Source: Gudongella sp049310905 (GTDB taxonomy: Bacteria; Bacillota; Clostridia; Tissierellales; Tissierellaceae). From it: a DNA stretch of 64,000 nt. The stretch is from NCBI RefSeq assembly GCF_049310905.1, contig NZ_JBMEMN010000008.1, positions 18,108 through 82,107 on the forward strand. The letters run 5' to 3'. Of the stretch, positions 9,396 through 17,542 are shown piece by piece. The notes below the pieces were generated by a model that saw only the letters and a program-made list of their open reading frames with translations, did not search any database and was not told the DNA's origin. How positions within the stretch are numbered: position 1 is the stretch's first letter; the number at the start of each line of letters is the position of its first letter. A program made the translations under genes and the position numbers.

Positions 9396-9935
9396 ATGAG
9401 AAAAGAGATTGAGTACAAAGTGTTGCGAGCAGAAGAGATAACCCGTGAAATGTTCACCAATTTTATCCGCCATCAGAAGGTGACTAAGTGTTGGAGAAAG
9501 ATTGAAGGGGAATGGCTTATGAAGGACATAGAATTTGTTGATGACTGGTCGGATAAGGAGTACTCCCTACTCTCGGGATACCTAAAAAATACATCAAAAA
9601 CAGGTGGTATTGTAATAGGTGTCTTTCATAAAGACAAGCTCAAAGGCTTTGCTTCCGTTGAGTCTGAATTTTTGGGATCGGACAAGGAGTATCTGGACCT
9701 GTCAAGCCTCCATGTTTCAGAGGATATGAGAGGTCATGGAATAGGCAAGGTCCTGTTTGAAATGTCCACCACCTGGGCAAGGGAAAAAGGAGCCAAGAAG
9801 CTTTATATTTCCGCTCACTCCTCAGTAGAAACACAAGGTTTCTATAGATCAGTCGGTTGTGTTGAAGCCTTGGAATACAATAAGGAGCATGTTGATAAGG
9901 AACCGTATGATTGTCAGCTGGAGTATGTACTTTAG
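9396..9935 (+). CDS. GNAT-family N-acetyltransferase
   Basis: 179 residues. The C-terminal half has the acetyl-CoA pyrophosphate-binding motif, seen here as SEDMRGHGIGKVLFEMSTTWARE, after a beta strand containing LDLSSLHV, and then the family's final strands (KKLYISAHSSVETQGFYRSVGC). The GNAT fold transfers an acetyl group to an amine; the substrate cannot be told. It begins 13 bases after the second GGDEF-EAL gene with a GGAG upstream, so it is likely the last gene of that transcript. A hairpin terminator follows. Confidence 0.85.
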   Translation: MRKEIEYKVLRAEEITREMFTNFIRHQKVTKCWRKIEGEWLMKDIEFVDDWSDKEYSLLSGYLKNTSKTGGIVIGVFHKDKLKGFASVESEFLGSDKEYLDLSSLHVSEDMRGHGIGKVLFEMSTTWAREKGAKKLYISAHSSVETQGFYRSVGCVEALEYNKEHVDKEPYDCQLEYVL

Positions 9936-9953
9936 AATAATAGAAGATATAAA

Positions 9954-9987
9954 AACGCACCAGGTATTATTTATACCTAGGTGCGTT
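9954..9987. terminator. Bidirectional terminator between convergent genes
   Basis: AACGCACCAGGTA and TACCTAGGTGCGTT form a 13-bp stem with one bulged base and a 7-base loop. It sits between the convergent acetyltransferase and asparaginase genes, with A-rich and T-rich flanks. Confidence 0.75.
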
Positions 9988-9999
9988 AGTTATTAAAAT

Positions 10000-11010
10000 T
10001 TAAACTTTCATATCCAACTCAAATACAGGCTTAATCTCCCCAACCTTTTCCTTAAGGGTGTTTATATTATCGATTATATGGAATGATTTGAGAGCACTCA
10101 TATCTTCCTGATCCAGATATTCCATCTGCTTTAGAATATCCATCACAGCACTGGAAATCACATTGTAATTACCATTTTCAATTTTAATTGCAATTCCAAC
10201 TCCCTGCTCAACCATGCCGATGCAATATACGCCATCAGCTCCAAGCTTGCCCATCAACTTTCCATTGGTGTTTTTCATCAATTCGGTACAGAATCCACCG
10301 GTACCAGCAACCATCTCAGGATATTCCATCATTGATTCAACAACAAGATCCGCTGCTGCTTTCCTTTTTTCATCAAAGACAGATGAGTGTACCAGCTTTG
10401 CGTAAGAAAGGGCCATGTTGTATAAGGGCATTTCAACAACTGGAACTCCGCAGCCGTCGATTCCAACCCCAATGTCGTCTCTGTCCATTTCACATACCTC
10501 AGCAATGGTATCAAGGGTCATCTGCTGAAGTGGGTGTTGAAGCATGTTGTAAGTATCAAGTGGAAGGTCCAGCTTCCTTGACACAGCAAGCATTCCGGAA
10601 TGTTTGCCAGAGCAGGTGTTAAAGATCTTTCTAGCCTTTCTCCCATCTCTTATCAACTGTCTTGTAACTTTGTCATTCAGGGAATAACTGTGTCCGCACA
10701 GAAGATCATCTTCGCCCAAGTCGAGCTTGCGAAGAACTGAGCTCACCGCATCAATATGAAAATCCTCAGCATAATGTGAAGCACACATCACAGCAAGTTC
10801 CTTTTTTGTTATTCCATATTCCTTTTCAGCTCCAGTCTCAATTACTACCAGGGTCTGCAAAGGTTTTGCACTGGAACGCAGAAAGGTTCTCTTGTAGGGA
10901 TCTCCAAAGCTTGCAATTATTTTTCCTTTGTAATCAACAACTGCAATATCCCCTCGATGTATGTTTTCAACTCTACCGCCTCTGGTTACATGCAACAATA
11001 TCTCTGACAA
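10000..11010 (-). CDS. L-asparaginase II family protein (PF06089 type)
   Basis: 336 residues, the usual length of this family, which is unrelated to the classical AnsA/AnsB fold. Recognisable blocks are RGGRVENIHRGDIAVVD at the N-terminus, RSSAKPLQ, MCASHYAEDFH, FNTCSGKHSGMLA and GIDGCGVPV. The family is thought to hydrolyse L-asparagine to aspartate and ammonia, fitting an amino-acid-using anaerobe. It starts at TTG 11010, seven bases after a strong AAAGGAGG. The membrane-protein gene upstream on the same strand may share its transcript. Confidence 0.88.
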   Translation of the reverse strand: MSEILLHVTRGGRVENIHRGDIAVVDYKGKIIASFGDPYKRTFLRSSAKPLQTLVVIETGAEKEYGITKKELAVMCASHYAEDFHIDAVSSVLRKLDLGEDDLLCGHSYSLNDKVTRQLIRDGRKARKIFNTCSGKHSGMLAVSRKLDLPLDTYNMLQHPLQQMTLDTIAEVCEMDRDDIGVGIDGCGVPVVEMPLYNMALSYAKLVHSSVFDEKRKAAADLVVESMMEYPEMVAGTGGFCTELMKNTNGKLMGKLGADGVYCIGMVEQGVGIAIKIENGNYNVISSAVMDILKQMEYLDQEDMSALKSFHIIDNINTLKEKVGEIKPVFELDMKV

Positions 11011-11086
11011 GGCAATTCCTCCTTTATTCTTGGTATCATCTATTAATTACAGTATACATTAACATAGCTATCATTGGAAAATAAAA

Positions 11087-11551
11087 TCAAATATCAATTC
11101 CACTTATCTGCATATACAAAAGTGCAGCGGATATTAAGGCAACAGCATAGTAGTACATCCAGTGGCGTTTGGTCTTGTAGAGATAAAAGAAAATTCCAAA
11201 CACTATCAATCCGCTCACGCCATAAACAGCAACGGGCCAGTTGTACAGGAATATCCCGGTATAAACAAGAGCTACAGCTGTTGGTACAACAGAAAATGTT
11301 GCCTTGTAAATGTCTTTTAATTTCTTGTTGCTAAGTACCAGGAACGAAATAAACATAAAAATCAGCGGTGTAATTACATGAAATAGCCTTGGCATATAGA
11401 AAGGCTCACCAATACCACCGGGATTAGAAAGTATGAAGAAACAATACCTAATGGCGGCTGTAAATGCAAAAGCCAGATTAAGTAATACCAATCCTGCAAT
11501 GGGAATAACAAGAATTGGAATTAGTGGATTGATTCTTTTTTCAGCAGACAC
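11087..11551 (-). CDS. Small hypothetical membrane protein
   Basis: 154 residues with about five hydrophobic segments (around 10-33, 55-73, 84-101, 105-124 and 130-150), linked by short basic loops such as LSNKKLKD and YKTKRHW. I do not recognise the family. It reads from GTG 11551, with AAAGGA upstream. It lies 76 bases ahead of the asparaginase on the same strand and could be co-transcribed, but nothing in the protein suggests a transporter family. Confidence 0.65.
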   Translation of the reverse strand: MSAEKRINPLIPILVIPIAGLVLLNLAFAFTAAIRYCFFILSNPGGIGEPFYMPRLFHVITPLIFMFISFLVLSNKKLKDIYKATFSVVPTAVALVYTGIFLYNWPVAVYGVSGLIVFGIFFYLYKTKRHWMYYYAVALISAALLYMQISGIDI

Positions 11552-11671
11552 TACAATCGCTTCCTTTCATAAGGAAAACATATGTAACAGCTATAAGTTC
11601 TACTATCACAGTATATTTACCCTGAAATTCATAAAATCATTATTGACTGACAAAGAATCATTGTAAATAAT

Positions 11672-11698
11672 TGTAGGGGGCGGATTCCATGCCGCTCC
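11672..11698. repeat. GC-rich palindrome, dispersed copy A
   Basis: TAGGGGGCGGATTCCATGCC followed by GCTCC is an imperfect palindrome whose left half also occurs at 39628-39654. It is flanked by the near-identical 15-mers ACAAAGAATCATTGT (11649-11663) and ACAAAGAATCGTTGT (11708-11722). Such short GC palindromes in AT-rich DNA resemble REP- or MITE-like dispersed elements. Confidence 0.5.
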
Positions 11699-11799
11699 TG
11701 AAGACATACAAAGAATCGTTGTCAATAGGAGATTAAGTGATCAATAAAAAGTATACATAACATAATACAATGTTTACTCTAATTAATTGTCTCTCTCGC

Positions 11800-12070
11800 A
11801 TGTTTGAGTATACCGGTCAAGATTGTACCACTAGTTCGGAACTATAATACCGTTAATCCTGTAACTCGATACCGCATTTATTCCACGGTCCTCCTGACAA
11901 CGACCCTCTTAAGGTAGGTCTAAAGGCATCATGACATCTACTTGAGAACAAAGGATGCTTGGGGCGTAAGCCTAACATGCCCTAGCTTATTATTAAGAGG
12001 CATTCGCGGCATAAATACTAGATGGTATCCTTGTCCGGAATTGTGGTAAACTATATGCCGGATTGCAAGT
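11800..12070. ncRNA. Possible structured noncoding RNA of unknown family
   Basis: Complementary blocks lie nested and side by side: CCTCTTAA (11905-11912) with TTAAGAGG (11993-12000); inside it GGCATC (11925-11930) with GATGCT (11954-11959) and GGGC (11962-11965) with GCCC (11979-11982); CGGCATA (12007-12013) with TATGCCG (12054-12060); and the hairpin TAGTTCGGAACTA (11832-11844). Base composition is more balanced than the flanks. The strand is undecided. It does not match tmRNA, 6S, RNase P RNA or SRP RNA as I know them. Confidence 0.35.
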
Positions 12071-12185
12071 ACTGATTAACAAGAATATCCAATTTTAAGG
12101 TTTTATGAAAAGGATATAGTGTATTAATGACAATGTTTAGTATTATAATTCTTTGTTTTAATTTTAATTGAAAAATAAAATAAAA

Positions 12186-12220
12186 GATGCTTAACCGATT
12201 ATATATCGAAGTTAAGCATC
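12186..12220 (-). terminator. Rho-independent terminator of the anion transporter
   Basis: On the minus strand GATGCTTAAC and GTTAAGCATC form a perfect 10-bp stem with a 15-base loop, followed by a TTTTATTTTATTTT tract. It lies about 70 bases after the transporter stop codon. Confidence 0.88.
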
Positions 12221-12290
12221 AGATTTTGAGTGATTTGCTGAATTACATAAATACCGGTTCACATACTTGGACCTCAAGCAACGTTCGACT

Positions 12291-13637
12291 CTAGAATAAG
12301 TTAATAAAATTCCACCAAGGTAAGTAAAGAGTGAATATTGAAATAAAAATTATTCCTGTCATTATTATTCCTGTTCTAAATACTGTTTCTTGACTGAAGA
12401 AGCCTAAACCTTCACCAATGACGAAATGGACGCTATGGAATGGTAAAATAAAATGCAAAGCCAATGTCACGAATACAAGAAATGCTACTAATTCAGGCGC
12501 CATTATCCCAGTTGTTAATAATGCTATTCCTGGCAGTATAATAGACATTGATGTTACAATGCTACCAAGTATCATGTGAATTAACATAGATGTAACAACT
12601 ACCGATAAAATCATTAATAGAGAAAATTCTTTAGGAAAAACAGGTGTTAAACTACCAAAAAGTATATTAGCTGTACCACTTGTTAACATAACAGGTCCAA
12701 TAGAAAACGTAGCTGTTAAGAATATTAATAATGGCCATTGAATTGTTTTCAAGTCTTTAAACACCAGAATTTTAACAAGGAACATTAGTAGAACACCAAA
12801 TAAGATGACATTAGTTCCAGAAATTGGGTGAAGTCCATCTAAAGCCCAAAATACTAGTGGTAGTATTATTAGAATAAGGTTTACTTTGTCAGTAGAATCA
12901 AGTCTTATTATAGGTTTATTTGAAATTTCAACTCTATAGTTCTCTAAATGACTCTTAAAGAACCTAGTATATACAACCATTGTAAAAATTAACATTAAAA
13001 CACCAGGTGGAAGCAAAAATTTCGTCCACTGATACTCATTTATCAAAATCCCGGACATATTGATTAGGGCAGGATGCATAATGATATCACCCTTTAAGAA
13101 AAAAGTATTTGTAATTATTGAAATCAAAAAAACAGAGAAGAGGAGTAATTCTTTTGATTTCATACTTATATCTAGTCGATCTAGGTACTCTCTAAATATT
13201 GTTGCGACTAGTATTAATCTTGCGAATGGTTGAGGTACAATAAAAATCATACCTAGAGCAACTATCCATATAGTCATCAGTAATTTCGGAAGAGTAGTTG
13301 CATAATAACCTATATACGGTTTAAGCAGTTTGTCGATCAACTTGCTTTTTACAATTCCTTCAGAAAAAAGGAATGAAAAAATAATCAGTAGAAAGTTTTC
13401 CGACAAAGGGAAAGTCAATACTCTAGTAACTGGGGTTTCTCCGAATACTATAAAAACAAGCAACATAAACAATGAAGCGTATGATCTATTAACAGATTTG
13501 TTTACCCACAATGTTAAAGTGAGTATCAGTGTAGCTAGTATAATCGATTGATTAAGTGTTAACGCCAGGGGCCTTGCTAATAAAATTACAAGTGGAATTG
13601 GAATACTAAGAATCCTATTTCTTGCTTTTCTTGTCAT
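12291..13637 (-). CDS. DASS/SLC13-like anion (dicarboxylate) transporter
   Basis: 448 residues, almost entirely hydrophobic, with about 11-12 membrane spans. The two-fold pattern of the divalent-anion:sodium symporter and ArsB/NhaD group is visible: a first re-entrant region near ITNTFFLKGD and a second near SGTANILFGSL, then MILGSIVTSMSIILPG. The family moves di- and tricarboxylates or sulfate across the membrane with sodium. The ATG 13637 start follows GGTGAT. It sits beside the IclR regulator and close to the carboxylate-utilisation operon, so it may import a related acid or export the acid product. The substrate is inferred only from family and context. Confidence 0.7.
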   Translation of the reverse strand: MTRKARNRILSIPIPLVILLARPLALTLNQSIILATLILTLTLWVNKSVNRSYASLFMLLVFIVFGETPVTRVLTFPLSENFLLIIFSFLFSEGIVKSKLIDKLLKPYIGYYATTLPKLLMTIWIVALGMIFIVPQPFARLILVATIFREYLDRLDISMKSKELLLFSVFLISIITNTFFLKGDIIMHPALINMSGILINEYQWTKFLLPPGVLMLIFTMVVYTRFFKSHLENYRVEISNKPIIRLDSTDKVNLILIILPLVFWALDGLHPISGTNVILFGVLLMFLVKILVFKDLKTIQWPLLIFLTATFSIGPVMLTSGTANILFGSLTPVFPKEFSLLMILSVVVTSMLIHMILGSIVTSMSIILPGIALLTTGIMAPELVAFLVFVTLALHFILPFHSVHFVIGEGLGFFSQETVFRTGIIMTGIIFISIFTLYLPWWNFINLF

Positions 13638-14402
13638 ATTATCACCATCTCTTTACTAATAGTTATTGTGCTTTTTTACTTTGCGAGTATTTTTTTATTG
13701 AGCTAGTAGTCGGATGACTTTAAGCCAAAATTTAACTGATTAAAAGCTGGAAATACTGTACTCTGGAATTAAGAATAAATGGAAATTGAATTATACTTTA
13801 GTTTTATCATTTGAAATCCTTAAGTGACTCAGTTTAGCTCGACATAAGGATCAAATATATAGGTATACACATTTAAAAAATGTGTATTTTTCAAAACTCT
13901 TAACTATTGTGAAGTGAGTCTAAATAATAAAGCTATACTAAATGTTAGAATTGATTATCAACTCTTCTACTTGTAAAATGCATAGATTTGAGTGATGCTT
14001 GGAAAAGTTAACTTAATAATGGATTGATTGATAGTATTGTAGAAAAGGGAGGCTCAACGTAAGAATCCAAGATAACTTCCTTAGACTAAACTTGAATAAG
14101 CTTAATATCGAATTCATATAAATTATATTACACGGCTAGAATTTATTTTGTATCCGACTTTAAGATTTATTTAATAAGTAGATTTATGAATCATAGGATT
14201 TTGGTTAACATGTTTATTAAATCATACTACAAAAGAAGCTGTCAAGAGATTTTATTTTCTTGACAGCTTCTTTTGTAGTTATTTCAATTGTATTTGAATA
14301 ATTCACAAAATACAGTTCCTTTAATAAACTTGTTGCTTAAACAATTAATTTTACACTTAATTGAAAAATATTTTGGACTGAACTTCATTGTATAAATCAA
14401 AC
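13638..14402. other. Gene-free AT-rich spacer
   Basis: About 765 bases between the transporter and the IclR gene, both on the minus strand. Apart from the long terminator hairpin at 14227-14278 I see no gene and no recognisable RNA. Short AT-rich palindromes such as ACACATTTAAAAAATGTGT (13866-13884) are present. Confidence 0.5.
14227..14278 (-). terminator. Long perfect inverted repeat, terminator of the IclR gene
   Basis: Two perfectly complementary 21-base arms (14227-14247 and 14258-14278) surround a 10-base loop; each arm contains AAGAAGCTGTCAAGA or its complement. It lies about 125 bases past the IclR stop on the minus strand. The arms are unusually long for a terminator, and it may also act on transcripts from the other side. 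Confidence 0.75.
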
Positions 14403-15173
14403 TCATTCCCTATAACCCATTATTAAAGAGGCTTCATCTCCTGTTGACTTGAGGTCATTTATTAGATACTCCCAGTTCCTTTTTATTCTTAAGGTAGGAC
14501 CTGAAATACTTATTGCTGCAACAGTATTTCCTGTAAAGTCTCTGACGGGAACAGCTATACACGTTAATCCTTCCTCACTTTCTTCTTCATCAACTGAGTA
14601 ATTTTGATCTCTTACTTTACTAAGCATCTCAATAATCTTTTCATACTCAGTTATAGTGTTACTAGTGTATTTTACAAAATTATAATTCTTTAGTTTCTCT
14701 AGCAACTGATGGTCCATCCGATTAGCGGCAAGTATTTTTCCCATAGCTGATATATAAAAGGGAAGTTTATATCCAACTTTCGAAGTCATTTGAATAGTCG
14801 CAGTGCTTGGTTCTTTGGCCATGAATATTACATTTAAATCTTCATCTAAAATACCAAGATGTGTAGTTTCATTGTGCACATCACGTAGACTTTGCAGAAA
14901 AGGTTTTATCACGTTAAATACATTAAGATTTTCAGTAACGATGGATCCATAGTAAGCAAGCTTAATACCTAATCGATACTTCGAAGTTGATGTTTTATAT
15001 ACAAATTCCTTCTTCTCCAGAGTATACATCATCCTAAAAACGCTAGACTTACTTAATCCAGTGCTGTTACTAATTTCAGTGATTCCCATTTCATTGTTAG
15101 TGCTTAACAAATCTAGAATACTTAAAGTATTATAAACGGAACTCAATAGATATTTGTCTTCATTCATATTCAT
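14403..15173 (-). CDS. IclR-family transcriptional regulator
   Basis: 256 residues, typical for IclR. The N-terminal winged helix-turn-helix (about 10-75) contains EISNSTGLSKSSVFRMMYTLEKK. The C-terminal effector domain has TTHLGILDEDLNVIFM, LPFYISAMGKILAA and EEGLTCIAVPVRDFTGNTVAAISISGP. IclR proteins bind small organic acids and usually control adjacent catabolic genes. This one is divergent from the oxidoreductase-TRAP-kinase operon, with a shared 350-base control region, so it is the best candidate for that operon's regulator. The ATG 15173 start follows AGAAGGAGA. Confidence 0.92.
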   Translation of the reverse strand: MNMNEDKYLLSSVYNTLSILDLLSTNNEMGITEISNSTGLSKSSVFRMMYTLEKKEFVYKTSTSKYRLGIKLAYYGSIVTENLNVFNVIKPFLQSLRDVHNETTHLGILDEDLNVIFMAKEPSTATIQMTSKVGYKLPFYISAMGKILAANRMDHQLLEKLKNYNFVKYTSNTITEYEKIIEMLSKVRDQNYSVDEEESEEGLTCIAVPVRDFTGNTVAAISISGPTLRIKRNWEYLINDLKSTGDEASLIMGYRE

Positions 15174-15420
15174 AAATGCGTTCTCCTTCTCTTATTTTCA
15201 TTCAATATATTAAGCTAATTGGCAAAACTGAATATAATTAATACATCAATAGTATTGCATAGATGAACACAAGTAGTCAAGCGCTGACTGTTAAAGTAGA
15301 CTCCAACCATTTAAATATTTATATCTTTGCATACTCTTAGATTTTGGTAATGAAAATGAAAACATTTAATCACTTCAAAATTCACATAAAGAAACGCGGT
15401 GCACTATAGTGAAAAAAATA

Positions 15421-15449
15421 TTGACATTGATTTATTGTTTTACTATACT
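15421..15449 (+). promoter_or_regulatory. Promoter of the oxidoreductase-TRAP-kinase operon
   Basis: A consensus -35 TTGACA (15421-15426) and near-consensus -10 TATACT (15444-15449) are separated by exactly 17 bases, about 80 bases before the first gene. It should be strong unless repressed. Confidence 0.85.
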
Positions 15450-15456
15450 AAACATA

Positions 15457-15468
15457 GGAAACGTTTTC
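15457..15468 (+). promoter_or_regulatory. Operator-like palindrome just downstream of the promoter
   Basis: AGGAAACGTTTTCT (15456-15469) is a near-perfect inverted repeat starting about 7 bases after the -10 box, in roadblock position. Its GGAAACGTTTTC core resembles a CcpA cre site (AARCG core) and also the GAAAC/GTTTC half-sites bound by IclR-type proteins. Which protein binds cannot be told from sequence. Confidence 0.55.
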
Positions 15469-15527
15469 TGAATATATTGAATTAATTTTGGATTGATTAG
15501 TTCAAAATGATGAAAGGATGGTTAACA

Positions 15528-16079
15528 ATGAAGCGTATAAAGTTTTATGGTCTAGGGGGTCAAGGTGTTGTAACAGCAGGGAAAATACTGTCTGAAGCTG
15601 TATCATTGTACGAAGATCGTTATGCTATAACTGTACCAGCTTACGGACACGAAAGAAGAGGAGCACCAGTTAATACTAGTATCATAATAGATGATGTTAA
15701 AGTACTTATTAATTCATTTGTCTATGAACCTGATATAGTATTAGTTATGGACAGCGCTATTATCAACAAAGGTGTAGATATATCAAGTGGGATACACGAG
15801 GGTAGCGTTTTAGTTTTGAATACTGATAAAGAAAAAGTGCTTGAAAGATATAAATCTTTCAATTTCAAGAAGATTTATTATGTTGATGCAACACAAGTAG
15901 CATTAACTCACATAGGGGTGGGAATCCCAAATGGATCAATGTTGGGTGCATTAGCTGCTACAGGCTTAGTTGGGATTGAGTCAATTGAAAAAGCTATCGT
16001 TAAGACTTTTGGAGAAAAGGCAGGTGATAAGAATGCAAAAGCAGCAAGAGAAGCTTACGAAAGAATCAAAGAGAGTTAG
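15528..16079 (+). CDS. 2-oxoacid:ferredoxin oxidoreductase, gamma subunit
   Basis: 183 residues from ATG 15528, chosen because AAAGGATGG lies six bases upstream; an in-frame ATG at 15507 has no good site. The protein is the whole gamma domain: KFYGLGGQGVVTAGKILSEA at the N-terminus, then APVNTSIIID and GVGIPNGSMLGALAATGL. With delta, alpha and beta it forms the four-subunit enzyme that oxidises a 2-oxoacid and CoA to acyl-CoA and CO2, reducing ferredoxin. The end overlaps the delta gene by 47 bases. The gamma-delta-alpha-beta order is that of pyruvate and branched-chain (Vor) enzymes. Confidence 0.9.
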   Translation: MKRIKFYGLGGQGVVTAGKILSEAVSLYEDRYAITVPAYGHERRGAPVNTSIIIDDVKVLINSFVYEPDIVLVMDSAIINKGVDISSGIHEGSVLVLNTDKEKVLERYKSFNFKKIYYVDATQVALTHIGVGIPNGSMLGALAATGLVGIESIEKAIVKTFGEKAGDKNAKAAREAYERIKES

Positions 16080-16347
16080 TGTTCTAGGCCCTGTTGCTAC
16101 AGTTTTTGGAAGTGCAACGACTGGTAACTGGAGACTTGAAAGACCTTCTGTGGATTTTGAAAAATGCATAAAATGCAGAACTTGCGAAAGACACTGTCCT
16201 ACTAATGTAATTGATGTCAAAAATGATGAGGAAGAATGTGTTGTATTTAATTTTGATTATTGTAAAGGCTGTGGAATATGCGTAAACGTATGTCCTGCTA
16301 AATGTATGACAATGATTCCTGAAAGAGGTGATTTTGATGAACTATAA
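16033..16347 (+). CDS. 2-oxoacid:ferredoxin oxidoreductase, delta (ferredoxin) subunit
   Basis: About 104 residues from ATG 16033 behind CAGGTGAT; the frame is open further upstream but lacks a ribosome site. Two classical [4Fe-4S] motifs are visible: CIKCRTCERHCP and CKGCGICVNVCPAKC. Before them lies the family's TGNWRLERPSVDFEKC region. The subunit carries electrons from the thiamine site in beta to external ferredoxin. Both ends overlap neighbours (47 bases with gamma, 11 with alpha), so synthesis is coupled. Confidence 0.92.
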   Translation: MQKQQEKLTKESKRVSVLGPVATVFGSATTGNWRLERPSVDFEKCIKCRTCERHCPTNVIDVKNDEEECVVFNFDYCKGCGICVNVCPAKCMTMIPERGDFDEL

Positions 16348-17542
16348 AATGCTAGATGGAAACGAGGCTGCCGTCGAGGCTATGAAACTAGCGAAAGTAC
16401 AAGTGATTTCAGCATATCCAATCACTCCTCAGAGTTCTATATCTGAGAAATTATCAGAGTTAGTAGCTTCAGGCAAATTAAAAGCTGAGTACATAAGAGT
16501 AGAATCAGAACATTCGGCATTATCATTGGCTACAACAGCTCAGTTAACTGGAGTTAGGGCAGCAACAGCTACGGCATCTAATGGATTAGCATTAATGCAC
16601 GAAGTATTAAGCATGACATCTGGTAATCGTGTACCAATAGTTATGCCTGTCGTTAATAGAGGTGTTGCTGCACCGTGGACTTTATGGTGTGAGCATGGAG
16701 ATACTATGGCTCAGAGGGACATGGGTTGGTTACAATTTTATTGCCAAGATGTTCAAGAAGTTTTAGACTTAACTTTAGCTGCATATAGAGTTGCAGAAGA
16801 TAAGAGAATATTGACTCCAGCTATGGTATGCCTAGATGGATTCTTTTTATCTCATTCAGTACAAAAAGTGGATGTGCCTGATTCAACTGTAGTTGACACA
16901 TTTATCGAACCGTATGAAGCGAAGAATACATACTTGGATACAAGTGATCCCATGTTCATTTGTGATTTGACTGGTCCGGAAGAGTTCACTGAAATGAGAT
17001 ATCAACAAAAACATTCCATGGATATTTCAATCGGTGTAATCGAAGAAATTCAGAAGGAGTTTGAAGAAAAATTCGGCAGAAAATTACATGTTGTAGAAGG
17101 ATATAAGACCGAAGATGCAGATGTTGTATTAATAGCTCTTGGTTCAATGTGTGGAACTGCCAAATATGTAGTTGATAAAATGAGACGGGAAGGCAAAAAA
17201 GTTGGACTTGCAAAGATGACAGTATTCAGACCATTCCCAGTTGAAAGGCTTAAGCAAGTTTTAGCGGGCAAGAAAACAATAGGTGTATTTGATAGGAGCG
17301 CTGGTTTAGGAGGTCAGGGTGGTCCTGTATGGAGCGAAGTCACTGCAATGATGCATGATGAAAATTGTGATATTAGACATTATGCCGGAGGCTTGGGTGG
17401 TCGAGATGTTACGGTTGATAATATTGAAAAAATATTCAACGAACTTTTAGAGCTAAATAAAGGAACTAGGAAAGAACATACAGAATGGATTGATCTGAAG
17501 GAAGATCCAATGAATATAAGGCAGGTGATTAAGAATGTTTGA
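16337..17542 (+). CDS. 2-oxoacid:ferredoxin oxidoreductase, alpha subunit
   Basis: 401 residues from ATG 16337, preceded by AGAGGTGAT; a GTG at 16328 is in frame. PorA-type features are LDGNEAAVEAMKLAKV, ISAYPITPQSSISEKL (thiamine pyrimidine site), RVESEHSALSLATTAQLTG, TATASNGLALMHEVL, and the C-terminal transketolase-like domain with VDKMRREGKKVGLAKMTVFR. Residues ahead of the active site do not let me separate pyruvate, isovalerate-type or aromatic substrates. Linkage to phosphate butyryltransferase and butyrate kinase argues for an acyl-CoA longer than, or branched beyond, acetyl-CoA. The stop overlaps the beta start by 8 bases. Confidence 0.92.
   Translation: MNYKMLDGNEAAVEAMKLAKVQVISAYPITPQSSISEKLSELVASGKLKAEYIRVESEHSALSLATTAQLTGVRAATATASNGLALMHEVLSMTSGNRVPIVMPVVNRGVAAPWTLWCEHGDTMAQRDMGWLQFYCQDVQEVLDLTLAAYRVAEDKRILTPAMVCLDGFFLSHSVQKVDVPDSTVVDTFIEPYEAKNTYLDTSDPMFICDLTGPEEFTEMRYQQKHSMDISIGVIEEIQKEFEEKFGRKLHVVEGYKTEDADVVLIALGSMCGTAKYVVDKMRREGKKVGLAKMTVFRPFPVERLKQVLAGKKTIGVFDRSAGLGGQGGPVWSEVTAMMHDENCDIRHYAGGLGGRDVTVDNIEKIFNELLELNKGTRKEHTEWIDLKEDPMNIRQVIKNV

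Larger units (their letters stand above)
11552..12290. other. Gene-free stretch with a compact set of RNA-like stems
   Basis: This 740-base region lacks any plausible protein gene. It holds a short direct repeat flanking a GC-rich palindrome (11649-11722), a 300-base zone with several complementary blocks (about 11800-12070), and the minus-strand terminator of the anion transporter (12186-12220). The middle zone is described separately as a possible structured RNA. Confidence 0.6.
15174..15527. promoter_or_regulatory. Divergent control region between iclR and the oxidoreductase operon
   Basis: The 354 bases hold the start signals of the minus-strand IclR gene and the strong plus-strand promoter and operator at 15421-15468. 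No open reading frame of note is present. Confidence 0.7.

Noticed and set aside
10188..10622. 144-codon plus-strand frame over the asparaginase gene
   Set aside because: Shadow of the minus-strand asparaginase with Gln/Ser-rich nonsense composition and no ribosome site.
11800..12070. tRNA, 6S, tmRNA or RNase P RNA in the structured spacer
   Set aside because: None of the diagnostic sequences (T-loop, tmRNA tag frame and acceptor end, RNase P core) could be found on either strand.
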